Of a DNA stretch of 64,000 bases, positions 16,210 through 29,858 are shown piece after piece. A model generated the notes under the pieces. It ran no database searches, was not told the DNA's origin, and was given only the letters and a program-made list of their open reading frames with translations. Origin of the DNA: Planctomycetota bacterium (GTDB lineage: Bacteria > Planctomycetota > Phycisphaerae > UBA1845 > UTPLA1); assembly GCA_015654675.1 (NCBI GenBank), contig JAATGM010000047.1:62001-126000 (forward strand), given 5' to 3'. The position numbers and the translations under genes are program-made. Position 1 is the first letter of the stretch. Each line of letters opens with the position of its first letter.

Positions 16210-18948
16210 ATGAACAACAGCCGCCCAGCTTCCGGCCACTCAAACGTTCGAGACCTCATAGCCGGCGCCCGGAGCCAGGCAGAGGCGGCCCGCGACCTTC
16301 CCGGTCGAGGTGATCGAATCGCCGCGGTGCGGGCCACCTTGGCGGTCGCCGACTCCCAGAGCAGCGGGCATTTCGATTCCGACGCCCTGCCGAAGGAACT
16401 GCTCGAACAATTCCGGCTCACCGGCCAGGTCTATCGGGGCGGTCAGGGCTTCGTTTGCGTGGCGGTGCAGAAATCAACGGGACGCCGGGTCGCAATCAAA
16501 GTCATGCGCGACGGGCCCTTCTCGGACCGCGAGGATTGCCTGCGCTTCGAGCGCGAAGCGCGAATTCTCGCGCAGCTCGATCACCCCAACATCGTGGGCA
16601 TCATCGACAGCGGGCTGTCACGCGGACTCTTCTACTTCGTCATGGACTTCGTGGAAGGCGAACCGCTCAGCTCGTGGATGAGCACCCGGGCCGAATCACT
16701 TTCGCAGGCAAAACGGGAACGGTCGTCTTCGCGCCGCTCGTTCCGTTTTAGTCGCGCTACCGGCCGGGGCCGTGAAGATCTGAACGACATCCTGAAGTTG
16801 TTTCTTAAGGTTGCCAACGCCATTCACGCAGCCCATCTGCGCGGCGTCATTCACCGCGATCTCAAACCGGGCAACATTCACGTCGATTCAGCGGGCGAGC
16901 CGCACATTCTGGATTTCGGAATGGCCAAGGTCGATGACGTCGGCGGCGGCAGCAGCGCCTCGGCCATGACTCAGAGCGGCCGCTTCTTTGGTTCGCTGCC
17001 CTGGGCATCGCCGGAGCAGGCGGCCGGGCGATTCACCGAGGTGGATGTCCGCAGCGACGTCTATGCGCTGGGTGTCATCCTTTACCAGATGCTCAGCGGC
17101 ACGTTTCCCTATTCGCTCGACGGGGGACCGGCGCAGGTGTTGTACGTCATTCAGAACGTGGAACCCACGCGCATCCGTTCGCGCAATGCTCTCATAGACG
17201 ATGAACTGGAAACGATCGTCCACAAGTGTCTCCAGAAGGATCCGTCGCGCCGCTATCAATCCGCCGGTGAACTCTCCGAGGATTTGCGCCGGCACCAGGC
17301 TGGCGAACCCATTGCCGCCAAGCGCGACGCGCTGCCGTATCTGATCAAAAAGGCCGCGCGCCGCTACGCAATGCCGCTGGGGATCGCGGCGACATTTATG
17401 GTTCTCGTGGTCAGTGCCCTGATCGTGTCTGTCTGGCTCTGGCGCGTCGCGGCCGATGCCGAAAAGACTGCACTGCGCGAGCGGGATCGAACGCTGGCGT
17501 CCGAACAGGAGCAGACTCGGCAGCGCGCCCGGGCTGAGTCGGAGGCGGCCCACGCGAGATCGGTTAATTCGCTGCTGCAACAATTACTGACCGGTTCAAG
17601 CCCTTATCACAACTCCAATCGGGAGGTGACCGCCCGCGAACTGCTTGAAAGTGCGGCGAGAAAACTTGAAGTCGGCGCGGCGGACCAACCGGAGGTGGAG
17701 GCGCGGGCTCGCATCACGCTGGGAGCGGCGTTTTTTGGTATTGGGCATCCGAAGGAGGCTGCCCAACAACTGACAATCGCCCTGAAAATGTGGACTGACA
17801 TACGCGGGAACGAATCTCCGGAGATTGTCGAAACACTTGGATTGCTGTCACTGGTGCGACTGGTGGAAGGTGACCGGAACGAGGCAGAATCGCTGGCCCG
17901 CCGCTGCCTGGACATGTCGCGGCGCCTCTATCCGGGCGATGACGTACAGAAAGGCATTGCCCTGGAGTGCATGGCAAAAGCCCTGATCGAACAGGGAAAA
18001 CCAGCAGAGGCAGAGCCGCTGATACAGGAGGCAATCGCCCTGTATGGCCGGCTCGAAGGGGAGGACAGTCTTCGCGTCTCACGCGGGCTCGTCAACCTCG
18101 CGCGGGCCATGCTGCACGACCGCTCCAAAGTGGATGAGTCGCTGCGTATCCTCGAGGACGCACTGGCCATTAATCGCCGGCGTTTTGGGGGCAAGCATGC
18201 CGACATGGTGCAGAATCTGACCGCTCTCGCGAATATTCTCGCTGCAAACAAAAACGACGTGGACGCGGAGTCGCGCTATCTTGAAGCCATCGCGCTGGGG
18301 CGCGAGGTCTTTGGCCCCGACCACCCGGATGTGGTAGTACCCGAGGCCAACCTTGTAACCTTGTACATCCGCAACAACCGGCTCGCGGAGGCGGAAGTCC
18401 TCGCGTACCAGGTCCACGACGCCGAGTTGCGCATCTTCGGGCCAGACAATCCGCGAATTCTCGGCCATGAACAGACGCTCGGTGAAATTCGAGAACGGAT
18501 TCCGGACCTGCCCGGCGCGGAAGCCCACTATCGCGCGGCGCTGGAAAATGCCGCTCGCCTCAATGTGGAAAGGCATATCACCGCGTGCATCGTAAGGTCG
18601 AATCTCGCGATCCTGCTGGTAGATGCCGGTCGCTATGACGAAGCCCAGGCGCTGCTGGAAGAGCAAATCATGAATTCGGACGCTGATTCAGTCCTCACCA
18701 AGTGGTGCTTCTTCCATGCCAAATCGCTGCTGGGCGAAATTCGAATGGCCCAGGGTCAGTGGGCTGAGGCCGAGCTTCTATTGAAGGAGGGCGTCGACGG
18801 GCTGAAGACCACTTCGCTGGTAGCGCCGCGCCGCCGACGCCGCGCGATCGAACAGCTCGCCCGCTGCTACGACGAATTGAACATTGCATCGCCCGGCGCT
18901 GGAAACGACACGAAGGCGGCCCTCTGCCGCGAGCAACTCTCGCCCTGA
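16210..18948 (+). CDS. Membrane-anchored Ser/Thr kinase with TPR tail, partner of the upstream ECF sigma
   Basis: 912 residues. Kinase domain about 70-375: unusual glycine loop 'YRGGQGFVCVAV' (75-86), Lys97 in VAIKVM, HRDLKPGN (215-222), DFG (235-237), SPEQ (268-271). Between the hinge and helix E there is a Ser/Arg-rich insertion (about 160-190, 'RERSSSRRSFRF') that the other two kinases lack. A membrane helix follows at about 390-415 ('AATFMVLVVSALIVSVWLW'), then a coiled-coil stretch and about ten TPRs to the C terminus. Cotranscription with the ECF gene 61 bases upstream is likely. Substrate and signal unknown. Confidence 0.92.
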   Translation: MNNSRPASGHSNVRDLIAGARSQAEAARDLPGRGDRIAAVRATLAVADSQSSGHFDSDALPKELLEQFRLTGQVYRGGQGFVCVAVQKSTGRRVAIKVMRDGPFSDREDCLRFEREARILAQLDHPNIVGIIDSGLSRGLFYFVMDFVEGEPLSSWMSTRAESLSQAKRERSSSRRSFRFSRATGRGREDLNDILKLFLKVANAIHAAHLRGVIHRDLKPGNIHVDSAGEPHILDFGMAKVDDVGGGSSASAMTQSGRFFGSLPWASPEQAAGRFTEVDVRSDVYALGVILYQMLSGTFPYSLDGGPAQVLYVIQNVEPTRIRSRNALIDDELETIVHKCLQKDPSRRYQSAGELSEDLRRHQAGEPIAAKRDALPYLIKKAARRYAMPLGIAATFMVLVVSALIVSVWLWRVAADAEKTALRERDRTLASEQEQTRQRARAESEAAHARSVNSLLQQLLTGSSPYHNSNREVTARELLESAARKLEVGAADQPEVEARARITLGAAFFGIGHPKEAAQQLTIALKMWTDIRGNESPEIVETLGLLSLVRLVEGDRNEAESLARRCLDMSRRLYPGDDVQKGIALECMAKALIEQGKPAEAEPLIQEAIALYGRLEGEDSLRVSRGLVNLARAMLHDRSKVDESLRILEDALAINRRRFGGKHADMVQNLTALANILAANKNDVDAESRYLEAIALGREVFGPDHPDVVVPEANLVTLYIRNNRLAEAEVLAYQVHDAELRIFGPDNPRILGHEQTLGEIRERIPDLPGAEAHYRAALENAARLNVERHITACIVRSNLAILLVDAGRYDEAQALLEEQIMNSDADSVLTKWCFFHAKSLLGEIRMAQGQWAEAELLLKEGVDGLKTTSLVAPRRRRRAIEQLARCYDELNIASPGAGNDTKAALCREQLSP

Positions 18949-19253
18949 ACAGCAAATCACTGACAATCCATTTGGGATTTGATTTGCACGTCGTCGTCCA
19001 GCGGGCGACTCAATCAGATCCCTTTGAAAGAAACGATTCGGGCCTCCAGACGCAATAATCACTGCAACTAGAGAGGCCGGAGGGTTGTTTTGACGTCATT
19101 TCTTCGATTTGAAGAGCCCGGATCGAGTATGATCGCCATACCCATCTCGGCTTGATTCAAGAATTCAAGTCTCGCAAGAGATGAATGTCGCGGTCCGTCA
19201 CGGACAGAGCCTGCCACGCTTCATGAGGATAGGAAATCAGGGAGAAGTGAAAC
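18949..19253. other. Intergenic region upstream of the lamin-tail protein gene
   Basis: 305 bases. A TATGAT at 19128-19133 may be a -10 box but lacks a -35 at proper spacing. GGGAGAAG just before 19254 is the ribosome site of the next gene. A short tight palindrome GTCCGTCACGGAC lies near 19200. Nothing else seen. Confidence 0.4.
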
Positions 19254-21452
19254 GTGAGTGATTCCGATCAACTCGTACCGGTTCAATGTCAATCCTTGCG
19301 GGCCGCCGACCGTTTTGTACCACGGCTTGGTGGCGCGATGATGCCGGTCGCGGTGGCAGCCGGCCGGTCCAGTGGTCACGCGCGAGAGGCAACTTCATCA
19401 ACGCAGGATCAACGAAGTGCAGGATCCATGTCGAGCTCAGTCCGTTGTAAGAGCGTCCGGCATCTGGCGGTTTGCCTGGGACTGTTGGGGACCGCCCTTC
19501 TCCCTGCGCCTGGCGCTTCGGCTTCGGTAGTGATTAGCCAGGTGTATGGCGGTGGCGGCAACAGTGGCGCACCTTACCAAAATGACTTTATCGAGATATA
19601 CAACCGCGGGCCAACGCCCCAGAGCCTCACCGGCTGGTCTGTGCAATACGCAGATGCAACCAGCTCAAGCTGGTCGGTGACGCCGTTGACTTCGGTCATG
19701 CTTCAGCCAGGACAATACTATCTGGTGAAGGAGGCGAGCGGTGGCGCGGTGGGCGCATTGCTCCCAACTGCTGATGCGAGTGGCGCGACCAACTTGTCTG
19801 CGACGGCTGGAAAGGTCGCGCTGGTCAATTCCACAGCCGCCGTCACCTCTGTATGTAACGCTCCACCCGGGGCGACGATATTGGACCTTGTCGGCTACGG
19901 TTTCACCGCGAACTGCTTCGATGGCAACCCGGCACCTGCTCCTAGCGCGACGACTGCCGATCTCCGCGCAAACAGCGGCTGCACGGACACAAATAACAAT
20001 AGCGCCGACTTCGCTGCTGGGGCACCTAGTCCGCGCAATACGGCGTCTACTTTTAACACACTGCCGACCTGCACCATCACAGCGGCATCGTGCGCTATCG
20101 CCAACTCGACGGGCAATACCGCCTCGGTGCCGGATGCAGGCGTCGGGGCGACTTACTCGTGGATACTGACCAACGCCACGATCACGGCGGGAGCCGGGAC
20201 AAACTCGATCATTTACACCGCCGGGGCCAGTGGCAGCGTAGGGCTTAGCGTCACGGTCGCGAACTCGACGGGATGCTCCATCACATGCAACACCAACGTG
20301 CCCACTAACATCACGGTGTCGACGAATGGCGGGGATAGAATTGAATGCATCGGCCAACAAACCTGCCCTCTGGGCGGTAACACACCCCCCAGCGGCGGCT
20401 CGGGCCTGTGGACCGTGGACAGCGGCGGGACCGGCACGTTCAACCATGCCACCAGCGGCGATTCCAACTTCACGCCCACCAGCGGCACGAGCATCGTGCT
20501 GAAGTGGACGGTCTCCAGCCCGTGTGGCCCGGATGCCTCCTCGACGCTGACGGTATCGATATTCTCCTGCCAGAACGGCGGGATATGCGTCCACAACCCC
20601 TGCAGCACCTTTGCCTTTTGCTCCTGCCTGACTGGATACAGTGGCGTGCTCTGCCAGACCGCGCTTTCCGGCGCATGCTGTCTCCCCGGCGGCGCCGGGT
20701 GCCAATTTATCACGATAGCCCAATGCAACAGCCTGGGTGGCACATGGTCTCAAAACCAGTGCCCCTCTCCGGCGACCGTTGGCGGGCCGCAGGCGATCTG
20801 CAGCGGCGGGACAACGGCTGGACTGGGGGGCAACGCCCCTGTCGATGGCACGAGTCAATGGTCGGTCGTCAGCGGCGGGACCGGCACGTTCAACCCGTTT
20901 TTCGGTCTACCCAACGCCACGTTCACGCATGTCAGCGGCAGCGGCCCGATCATACTGCGCTGGACCAACACGAATTCCATCTGCACAACACACGCCGACG
21001 TGACCGTGACGGTGAATACTCCTCCGGCCGTGTCCATTATTTCGAATCCAGGTCCGGCGACGATCTGCGCGGGGGGCTCTACGACCTTTACGGCGACGGC
21101 CGGTGGGACCGGCCCGCTTCACTACAACTGGCGCAGAGGCGGTTCGTCGTTAGGCGCGGCTGATCAGAACACGCTGACGACGGGTGTCGCAGGAAGCTAC
21201 GACGTTGTCGTATCGGGCGCTTGCACGCCGACCGCGACCAGCAATGCGATCACGCTGACGCTCTTTCCCGGAGGTAGCGGCGACGGAAACGCCAGCGGCA
21301 CGGTCAACGGCGACGACATTCAGGGATGTGTGAACGCATTGCTTCAGGGCGGGTTGCCGTCCGCGACGTATTGCGCGTATGACATGAATGCGGACAGCGT
21401 CGTCGATATCAACGACATCGCAGGATTCGTCACAGTTCTGTTGGGGCCTTGA
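19254..21452 (+). CDS. Secreted lamin-tail/EGF-like/Ig-like multidomain protein with dockerin-like C terminus
   Basis: 732 residues from GTG 19254 (GGGAGAAG upstream); ATG 19428 with AGGA is an alternative that would start directly at the signal peptide 'VRHLAVCLGLLGTALLPAPG'. Domains in order: lamin-tail domain (about 90-265, 'VVISQVYGGGGNSGAPYQND', 'DFIEIYNRG', 'LTGWSVQYA'); a PKD/Ig-like stretch; a repeat unit with 'SGGTGTFN' near 395; an EGF-like module (439-467) with six cysteines 'CQNGGICVHNPC...CSCLTGYSGVLC'; a second 'SGGTGTFN' unit near 540; an Ig-like domain ('PPAVSIISNPGPATICAGG'); and a dockerin-like end 'GDGNASGTVNGDDIQGCVNA'. Probably a surface or extracellular adhesion protein; function inferred only from domains. 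Confidence 0.85.
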   Translation: MSDSDQLVPVQCQSLRAADRFVPRLGGAMMPVAVAAGRSSGHAREATSSTQDQRSAGSMSSSVRCKSVRHLAVCLGLLGTALLPAPGASASVVISQVYGGGGNSGAPYQNDFIEIYNRGPTPQSLTGWSVQYADATSSSWSVTPLTSVMLQPGQYYLVKEASGGAVGALLPTADASGATNLSATAGKVALVNSTAAVTSVCNAPPGATILDLVGYGFTANCFDGNPAPAPSATTADLRANSGCTDTNNNSADFAAGAPSPRNTASTFNTLPTCTITAASCAIANSTGNTASVPDAGVGATYSWILTNATITAGAGTNSIIYTAGASGSVGLSVTVANSTGCSITCNTNVPTNITVSTNGGDRIECIGQQTCPLGGNTPPSGGSGLWTVDSGGTGTFNHATSGDSNFTPTSGTSIVLKWTVSSPCGPDASSTLTVSIFSCQNGGICVHNPCSTFAFCSCLTGYSGVLCQTALSGACCLPGGAGCQFITIAQCNSLGGTWSQNQCPSPATVGGPQAICSGGTTAGLGGNAPVDGTSQWSVVSGGTGTFNPFFGLPNATFTHVSGSGPIILRWTNTNSICTTHADVTVTVNTPPAVSIISNPGPATICAGGSTTFTATAGGTGPLHYNWRRGGSSLGAADQNTLTTGVAGSYDVVVSGACTPTATSNAITLTLFPGGSGDGNASGTVNGDDIQGCVNALLQGGLPSATYCAYDMNADSVVDINDIAGFVTVLLGP

Positions 21453-21501
21453 CCTCTTCATGGGGAGGGAGAGGGGGTTGTGCAAGCCCGTCGGCTTCTG
21501 C

Positions 21502-21612
21502 TGCGGCGACCTCAACCTCGATGGATAATTCAATGGCCAGGACGCGCAAGGATTCGTGAATGCCCTCTTTGGCGGGACAGACATGTCCGTGATGCAGAGT
21601 GGCGATCGAATA
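21502..21612 (+). pseudogene. Decayed dockerin-like module
   Basis: Read from 21502 the frame gives CGDLNLDG, a TAA stop at 21526, then FNGQDAQGFVNALFGG. Across the stop this is the first half of the dockerin-like module seen in neighbouring genes (CPGD.N.DG.VNG.DIQGFV). It lies in a different frame from the intact module that ends 50 bases upstream, so it is a remnant of another gene or of a duplicated end. Confidence 0.55.
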
Positions 21613-21695
21613 CCACGCTCGATGCAATAATCGATCTACGCAAATGAACATCGGGTCGAGATTTGAAAAATTATTGTCCCGACATGCTTTAGGAA

Positions 21696-21767
<72 letters not shown>

Positions 21768-21813
21768 AATTTGATCATCAATAATAACTTACAGCCCGCA
21801 TTCTCCATCGCAA

Positions 21814-21942
21814 TCACAGCGCCGATCGCGCTGCATCCGCAAGGCGACCACAGACGATATCCACTTTTCTGCATTTGGGAAGGGCCCATGCAACTTGGAC
21901 CATTCCCATGCCGCCCCGGCCAAGCTCGCGTTCGACTTGATG
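21814..21942 (-). pseudogene. Possible remnant of a Ser/Thr kinase glycine loop
   Basis: A short minus-strand frame reads HQVERELGRGGMGMVQVA (21942-21889), then loses kinase character and stops at 21814. 'VERELGRGGMG.V' is the start of a typical bacterial kinase N lobe. Upstream the same frame is closed by stops. There is no surrounding kinase, so this would be a fragment. A chance match cannot be excluded. The rest of 21768-22228 shows no gene. Confidence 0.35.
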
Positions 21943-22228
21943 CGTCCACAATTTTCGTCAAAGTGGTGAAGGAATGTCCGCTGCCGCGCTGCCTGCATAC
22001 GCCGACCGGTCGCCATCGATCTGCCTGTTTCGAATTGTCCTACCGTTCGATATGCGAATGCAGCGTAGGAACGCTGGCCGGGGCGCTCCCCGTTTGACGC
22101 CCCGGCCAGGTCGCTCTGTTGTTCCCCCCTGTAGACGTATCTAACCTCGAACCGGCCACTGAATATTCGCTGAAAATGCTCGTCCCGGCTGAACGCGTCG
22201 ACCGCTGCTTGCGGCTAAACTATTCCGC

Positions 22229-23341
22229 GTGCATGACTTCCGCGCACAATTCCGACTCCGATCCCCCGGCTCATTTCGGATCGCAATCAGTCTGAGCTTC
22301 GCAGTACTGACGCTCGCTCCAACCGCGAACAGCGCGGTCATCAACGCCCCGCCAGATTCTCAATTCGCTGAAGCGCTCGCGATGGACCAGCTGGCGGTCG
22401 TTGCACGCATGCTCCGCGAGCAGGGCGCCAGCCGTGAAGCCGAGCCGCTCTTCCGGCTCATCGTTGATCGCCGCGAACGAAATCCCAATTCGACGCCCTG
22501 CGATCGTGCCGCCGCCGCCGCCGAACTCGCCGGCATCCTGGCCGATCTTGGCCAGATCGACGAAGCCACCACTCAGTTTCAGAAATCGATCGCCGACTTT
22601 CGTCGTTGCGCCAAGAACGCCGATCTCCGCCTGGCCGATGCACTGCTCGCGTTTGGCGCCGTGCTCCGCGACAAAAGCGACTGGGACACCGCCGAACGGA
22701 ATTGCCATGAAGCGGTAGAAATTCGAAAGGCAGCGTTCGGCCCAGACGACCCCAGGACGACCGTAGGCGAAGTAGTCTTGGCTGACGTCTATCGCATAGA
22801 GGGCCGCCAGGACGCCATCAAACTATTCGAGCAATCGCTCGATCGCGTCCGGCGTTCGCGCGGCGAGCGCCACCCCGACTACGCCTTCGCTCTCGGCGTG
22901 TTCGGCGCATCCGTTGCCGAGATAACGCCGGATCGCAGCCGCACACTGCTTCAATCGGCGATTGCGGCGGAGCGCGCCCTTCCGCGCCAGAAGCATCCGC
23001 AGCTCGCTGCCGATCTCTACGCCCTCGGCCGGCTGGAGCTGGAATTTGGCACCGCCGTCGCCGCCGAACCGCTGCTTCTCGAAGCGCTCGACATCCAGCA
23101 GACTCGATTTCCCACGGACGACTTGCGCATCGCACGCACCCGCAGCGCTCTGGGAGAAGCGCTCACCAAGCTGAGTCGCTTCAAGGAAGCCGAGCCGCTC
23201 CTGCGCAAATCACTCGATACGTTGATGAGCAACCTGCCACCCTTCGGGCCCGACGTCATGGAAGCCCGCCAGCGCCTGATTGATTACTTCGACGCCTCCG
23301 GCCAACCGAAAATGGCCGAGATCTACCGCACGCACCCATAA
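22229..23341 (+). CDS. Secreted TPR protein
   Basis: 370 residues from GTG 22229. An N-terminal signal or anchor segment ('FRIAISLSFAVLTLAPTANSA') is followed by about seven kinesin-light-chain-like TPRs ('EALTKLSRFKEAEPLLRKSL' and others), closely resembling the tails of the kinases in this window but without a kinase domain. It may be a detached kinase TPR tail or a scaffold. A TAAACT -10-like box ends seven bases before the GTG and there is no Shine-Dalgarno, so a leaderless message is possible. Confidence 0.75.
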   Translation: MHDFRAQFRLRSPGSFRIAISLSFAVLTLAPTANSAVINAPPDSQFAEALAMDQLAVVARMLREQGASREAEPLFRLIVDRRERNPNSTPCDRAAAAAELAGILADLGQIDEATTQFQKSIADFRRCAKNADLRLADALLAFGAVLRDKSDWDTAERNCHEAVEIRKAAFGPDDPRTTVGEVVLADVYRIEGRQDAIKLFEQSLDRVRRSRGERHPDYAFALGVFGASVAEITPDRSRTLLQSAIAAERALPRQKHPQLAADLYALGRLELEFGTAVAAEPLLLEALDIQQTRFPTDDLRIARTRSALGEALTKLSRFKEAEPLLRKSLDTLMSNLPPFGPDVMEARQRLIDYFDASGQPKMAEIYRTHP

Positions 23342-23671
23342 TCGCGCTGCAAATCAGTCCCTCACCGCTCACATCGCCGGCGATCTACTTGCTCGGAATT
23401 CGACTGCCACCGGCCATTTGCCATCCCGGCCTCGATTATTTACGGACCCACTAGGGATCCGATTGGCTCGGCCAACTCGCAATTCAACCTCCTGATCCGC
23501 GCGTATCCGATTCCATTCCCGAGCAGTTGGTTCAGGCCATTCTCAATTCCCGCAAAAACGCGCATTGAGCTTCGTCGCAATTCCCGTGTAACGTACCACC
23601 CAAAGGACGCATCCCAGTGTCGGCGTCCGGTCTCGCCGCCAACACCGCCGACGAAGGGCTGCCCAATCCCC
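23342..23671. other. Intergenic region before the GH63-like gene
   Basis: 330 bases with no supported gene, RNA or repeat. No clear promoter or ribosome site for the downstream gene could be picked out. Confidence 0.4.
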
Positions 23672-26408
<2,737 letters not shown>

Positions 26409-26431
<23 letters not shown>

Positions 26432-27260
26432 TCGAATACGGATATCCGGCTATCGCATGTTTTGATGACCCGCCCCCGCGCAGCGTCGCCTCAGTCGGAA
26501 ACACCCCAAACTCAACCCGCCGATTCGGATCGACGTTCCCGCGAAGTCCGCGCGGCAACAGCAACACCAATCCGCGCCCGTCGCCTAGTGCCCAGAAAAA
26601 CCCGCCCGCCTCCGGCTTGTATCCGCCAAGCCCGAGTTCGCTCCCCAGCCGACGCGCCAGCGCCGCCCGCTCTTCATCGGCGATAATCAGTCCAATCTCG
26701 CTCGCATACAGAATGTCGCGGCTCGTGAACTCCCCATCCGCTCCATTGCCGAGATCATGCCGCGCGATGTACTCCACCAGGTTCCCCGCCGGATCCCAGA
26801 AGAACACCGAGTGCGCGTTCCAATTCGAAAAGTGCCGCACGTCATCCGGATAAGCGGCATCCCGCAGCGGTGGGGGAGTGGTGATCAACGCCGATCGTTT
26901 CAGTTGCCAGGCCCGCGCCGCTCGAATCTTGTTCTCCGGAATATTGAACGCGAAGTGATAGAACGGCCGCTCCGTCGCGCTCTCCGTACGCACAAAGGTG
27001 ATCGGCGTAGCCCCACCGGCCATGGTCAGCTCGGTCGGCGTCTCCGCCAATACCCGCAGCCCCAGCTTGTTCGAGTAGAAGTCTTTCAACTCGCCAAGCG
27101 ATCCGAGAGTCCGCAGTCGAAGCGACTGAATCAGCGGCTCTCCATCGGTTTGCCGACGGCCGACGCCCTCAGCGGCAAACAACTCATCCCCATGCAGCAT
27201 GGTCGCGAGCGCCGCCGCCGACGCCTGCACAAACCCCCGCCGCCCGATCCCGCCGCTCAT
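26409..27260 (-). CDS. Tat-exported VOC (glyoxalase/dioxygenase superfamily) protein
   Basis: 283 residues from ATG 27260. The start gives a twin-arginine signal, 'GIGRRGFVQASAAALATML', so the protein should be exported folded. Two VOC half-domains follow: 'LRTLGSLGELKDFYSNKLGL' with 'YHFAFNIPENKI' and 'HSVFFWDPAGNLVEYIARHD', then 'ASEIGLIIADEERAALARRL'. The His and Glu ligands expected in a metal VOC site (HFAFN, VEYIAR) are present. Reaction unknown. Divergent from the NCS1 transporter gene, 109 bases apart. Confidence 0.8.
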
Positions 27261-27369
27261 ATCGATCGCCGCCCAGGTTGCTCGCCAGCCAGAGTCTAGC
27301 GCGCCCGCCGCCGCGTTCACAAGCCCGTCGCTGTACGCCCGCATCGCATTTTGTTAGTGTCCTGCCTCC

Positions 27370-28887
<1,518 letters not shown>

Positions 28888-28896
28888 CAGATCTGC

Positions 28897-28925
28897 TTGG
28901 ACCGCGCCGCGCCGGTGGATACACT
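28897..28925 (+). promoter_or_regulatory. Promoter of the first nucleotidyltransferase module
   Basis: TTGGAC (28897-28902), 17-base spacer, TACACT (28920-28925), then six bases to ATG 28932, which is the predicted +1. This would give a leaderless message separate from the transporter gene that ends at 28887. Confidence 0.6.
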
Positions 28926-28931
28926 CTAGTA

Positions 28932-29261
28932 ATGCAGCACGCTGTGCACGATCTCGTGAGTGTCGAATTGGCAAAGCGCGTCGCGGACGGATTGCCGATG
29001 CATCCAGAATGGCTCGATCTCGCACGGGAGAATCTGCGACGTTGGTTGCATCGAAACGCCGATTCCCCAGGCCTGATCCGCTGCTATCGAGAGTGGTTCG
29101 CAATTCTCGATCGGTCGCTCGACGAAATCCGGGCTGTTCTGACCGAAGGCACGGACGAAGGTCAGCGCCTGCGTCAGAATTCGCCCTTCGTCGGCGTGCT
29201 CTCACCATCCGAAGTCTGGGAAATCAAGCATCGCGTACGAAATGAAGCGACAGGAACTTGA
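28932..29261 (+). CDS. Small helical protein, partner of nucleotidyltransferase
   Basis: 109 residues, mostly alpha-helical, with no membrane segment ('HPEWLDLARENLRRWLHRNA', 'CYREWFAILDRSLDEIRAVL'). The end overlaps the nucleotidyltransferase-like gene by 20 bases, so the two form a unit. It shares general character with the 68-residue protein at 32673-32879, which partners the other nucleotidyltransferase. A chromosomal toxin-antitoxin-like role is a reasonable guess; I do not recognise the family. It has its own promoter, probably leaderless. Confidence 0.75.
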   Translation: MQHAVHDLVSVELAKRVADGLPMHPEWLDLARENLRRWLHRNADSPGLIRCYREWFAILDRSLDEIRAVLTEGTDEGQRLRQNSPFVGVLSPSEVWEIKHRVRNEATGT

Positions 29262-29766
29262 GCACATTTTGCGCGCCGCCGCCGCCATCACTGGTACCGA
29301 CCAGTTTGTCGTCATTGGCTCTCAGGCCATCTACGGCGAGTTCAAAGAGCCGCCGGCTGAGCTGGTCAATTCAATCGAGGCCGACGTCTTCTCATTCCGC
29401 AGCCCCGATGATGCGAATCTGATCGATGGCAGCATCGGCGAAGGGTCACCTTTCCATCAAACCTTCGGCTACTACGCTCACGGCGTAGGCGAAGAGACGG
29501 CCGTACTTCCACTTGGTTGGAAAGATCGGCTCGTGCCCCTTCGCTCCGCCCAAACTGCCGGTGCCACCGGCCTCTGCCTCGAAGTCCACGACCTCGCCGT
29601 CTCCAAACTAATCGCAGGCCGCGAGAAAGACCTCGATTTTGTCGGTGCGCTCCTGCGACATCGTTTGGCCGAACCGCAAACGATTCGTGACCGATTGGCC
29701 AAAACAACGGTTGACGAAGCCCGACGCCAACTCGCCGTTCAGCGCGTTCAGCGTCTCTCCGCCTGA
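29242..29766 (+). CDS. Nucleotidyltransferase-like protein (DUF6036/AbiEii type)
   Basis: 174 residues. 'QFVVIGSQAIYGEFKEPPAE' is the GS-containing start of a pol-beta-type nucleotidyltransferase fold, and 'SIEADVFSFRSPDD' replaces the usual DxD metal motif in degenerate form. 'CLEVHDLAVSKLIAGREKDL' is the helical segment typical of DUF6036/AbiEii-type proteins ('..DL...K..A.R.KD..D'). Such proteins occur in two-gene toxin-antitoxin or abortive-infection modules. The small gene before it overlaps by 20 bases. It separates the NCS1 transporter from the dihydropyrimidinase. Confidence 0.75.
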   Translation: MKRQELEHILRAAAAITGTDQFVVIGSQAIYGEFKEPPAELVNSIEADVFSFRSPDDANLIDGSIGEGSPFHQTFGYYAHGVGEETAVLPLGWKDRLVPLRSAQTAGATGLCLEVHDLAVSKLIAGREKDLDFVGALLRHRLAEPQTIRDRLAKTTVDEARRQLAVQRVQRLSA

Positions 29767-29858
29767 TTCATTCGCCATCTTGACGACCGCGCCCTTCCCC
29801 CGTGAAATCCGACGTATCGAATCGGATCGGGATTGAATCCGAAATCCGGAGGGAACCC

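Noticed and set aside
21771-22097. 108-codon plus-strand frame next to tRNA-Gly
   Set aside because: No ribosome site, no recognisable sequence; the opposite strand carries the kinase-like remnant.
29171-29366. Possible upstream start for the nucleotidyltransferase
   Set aside because: The ATG at 29242 overlaps the previous gene normally and gives the expected N terminus before the GS motif.
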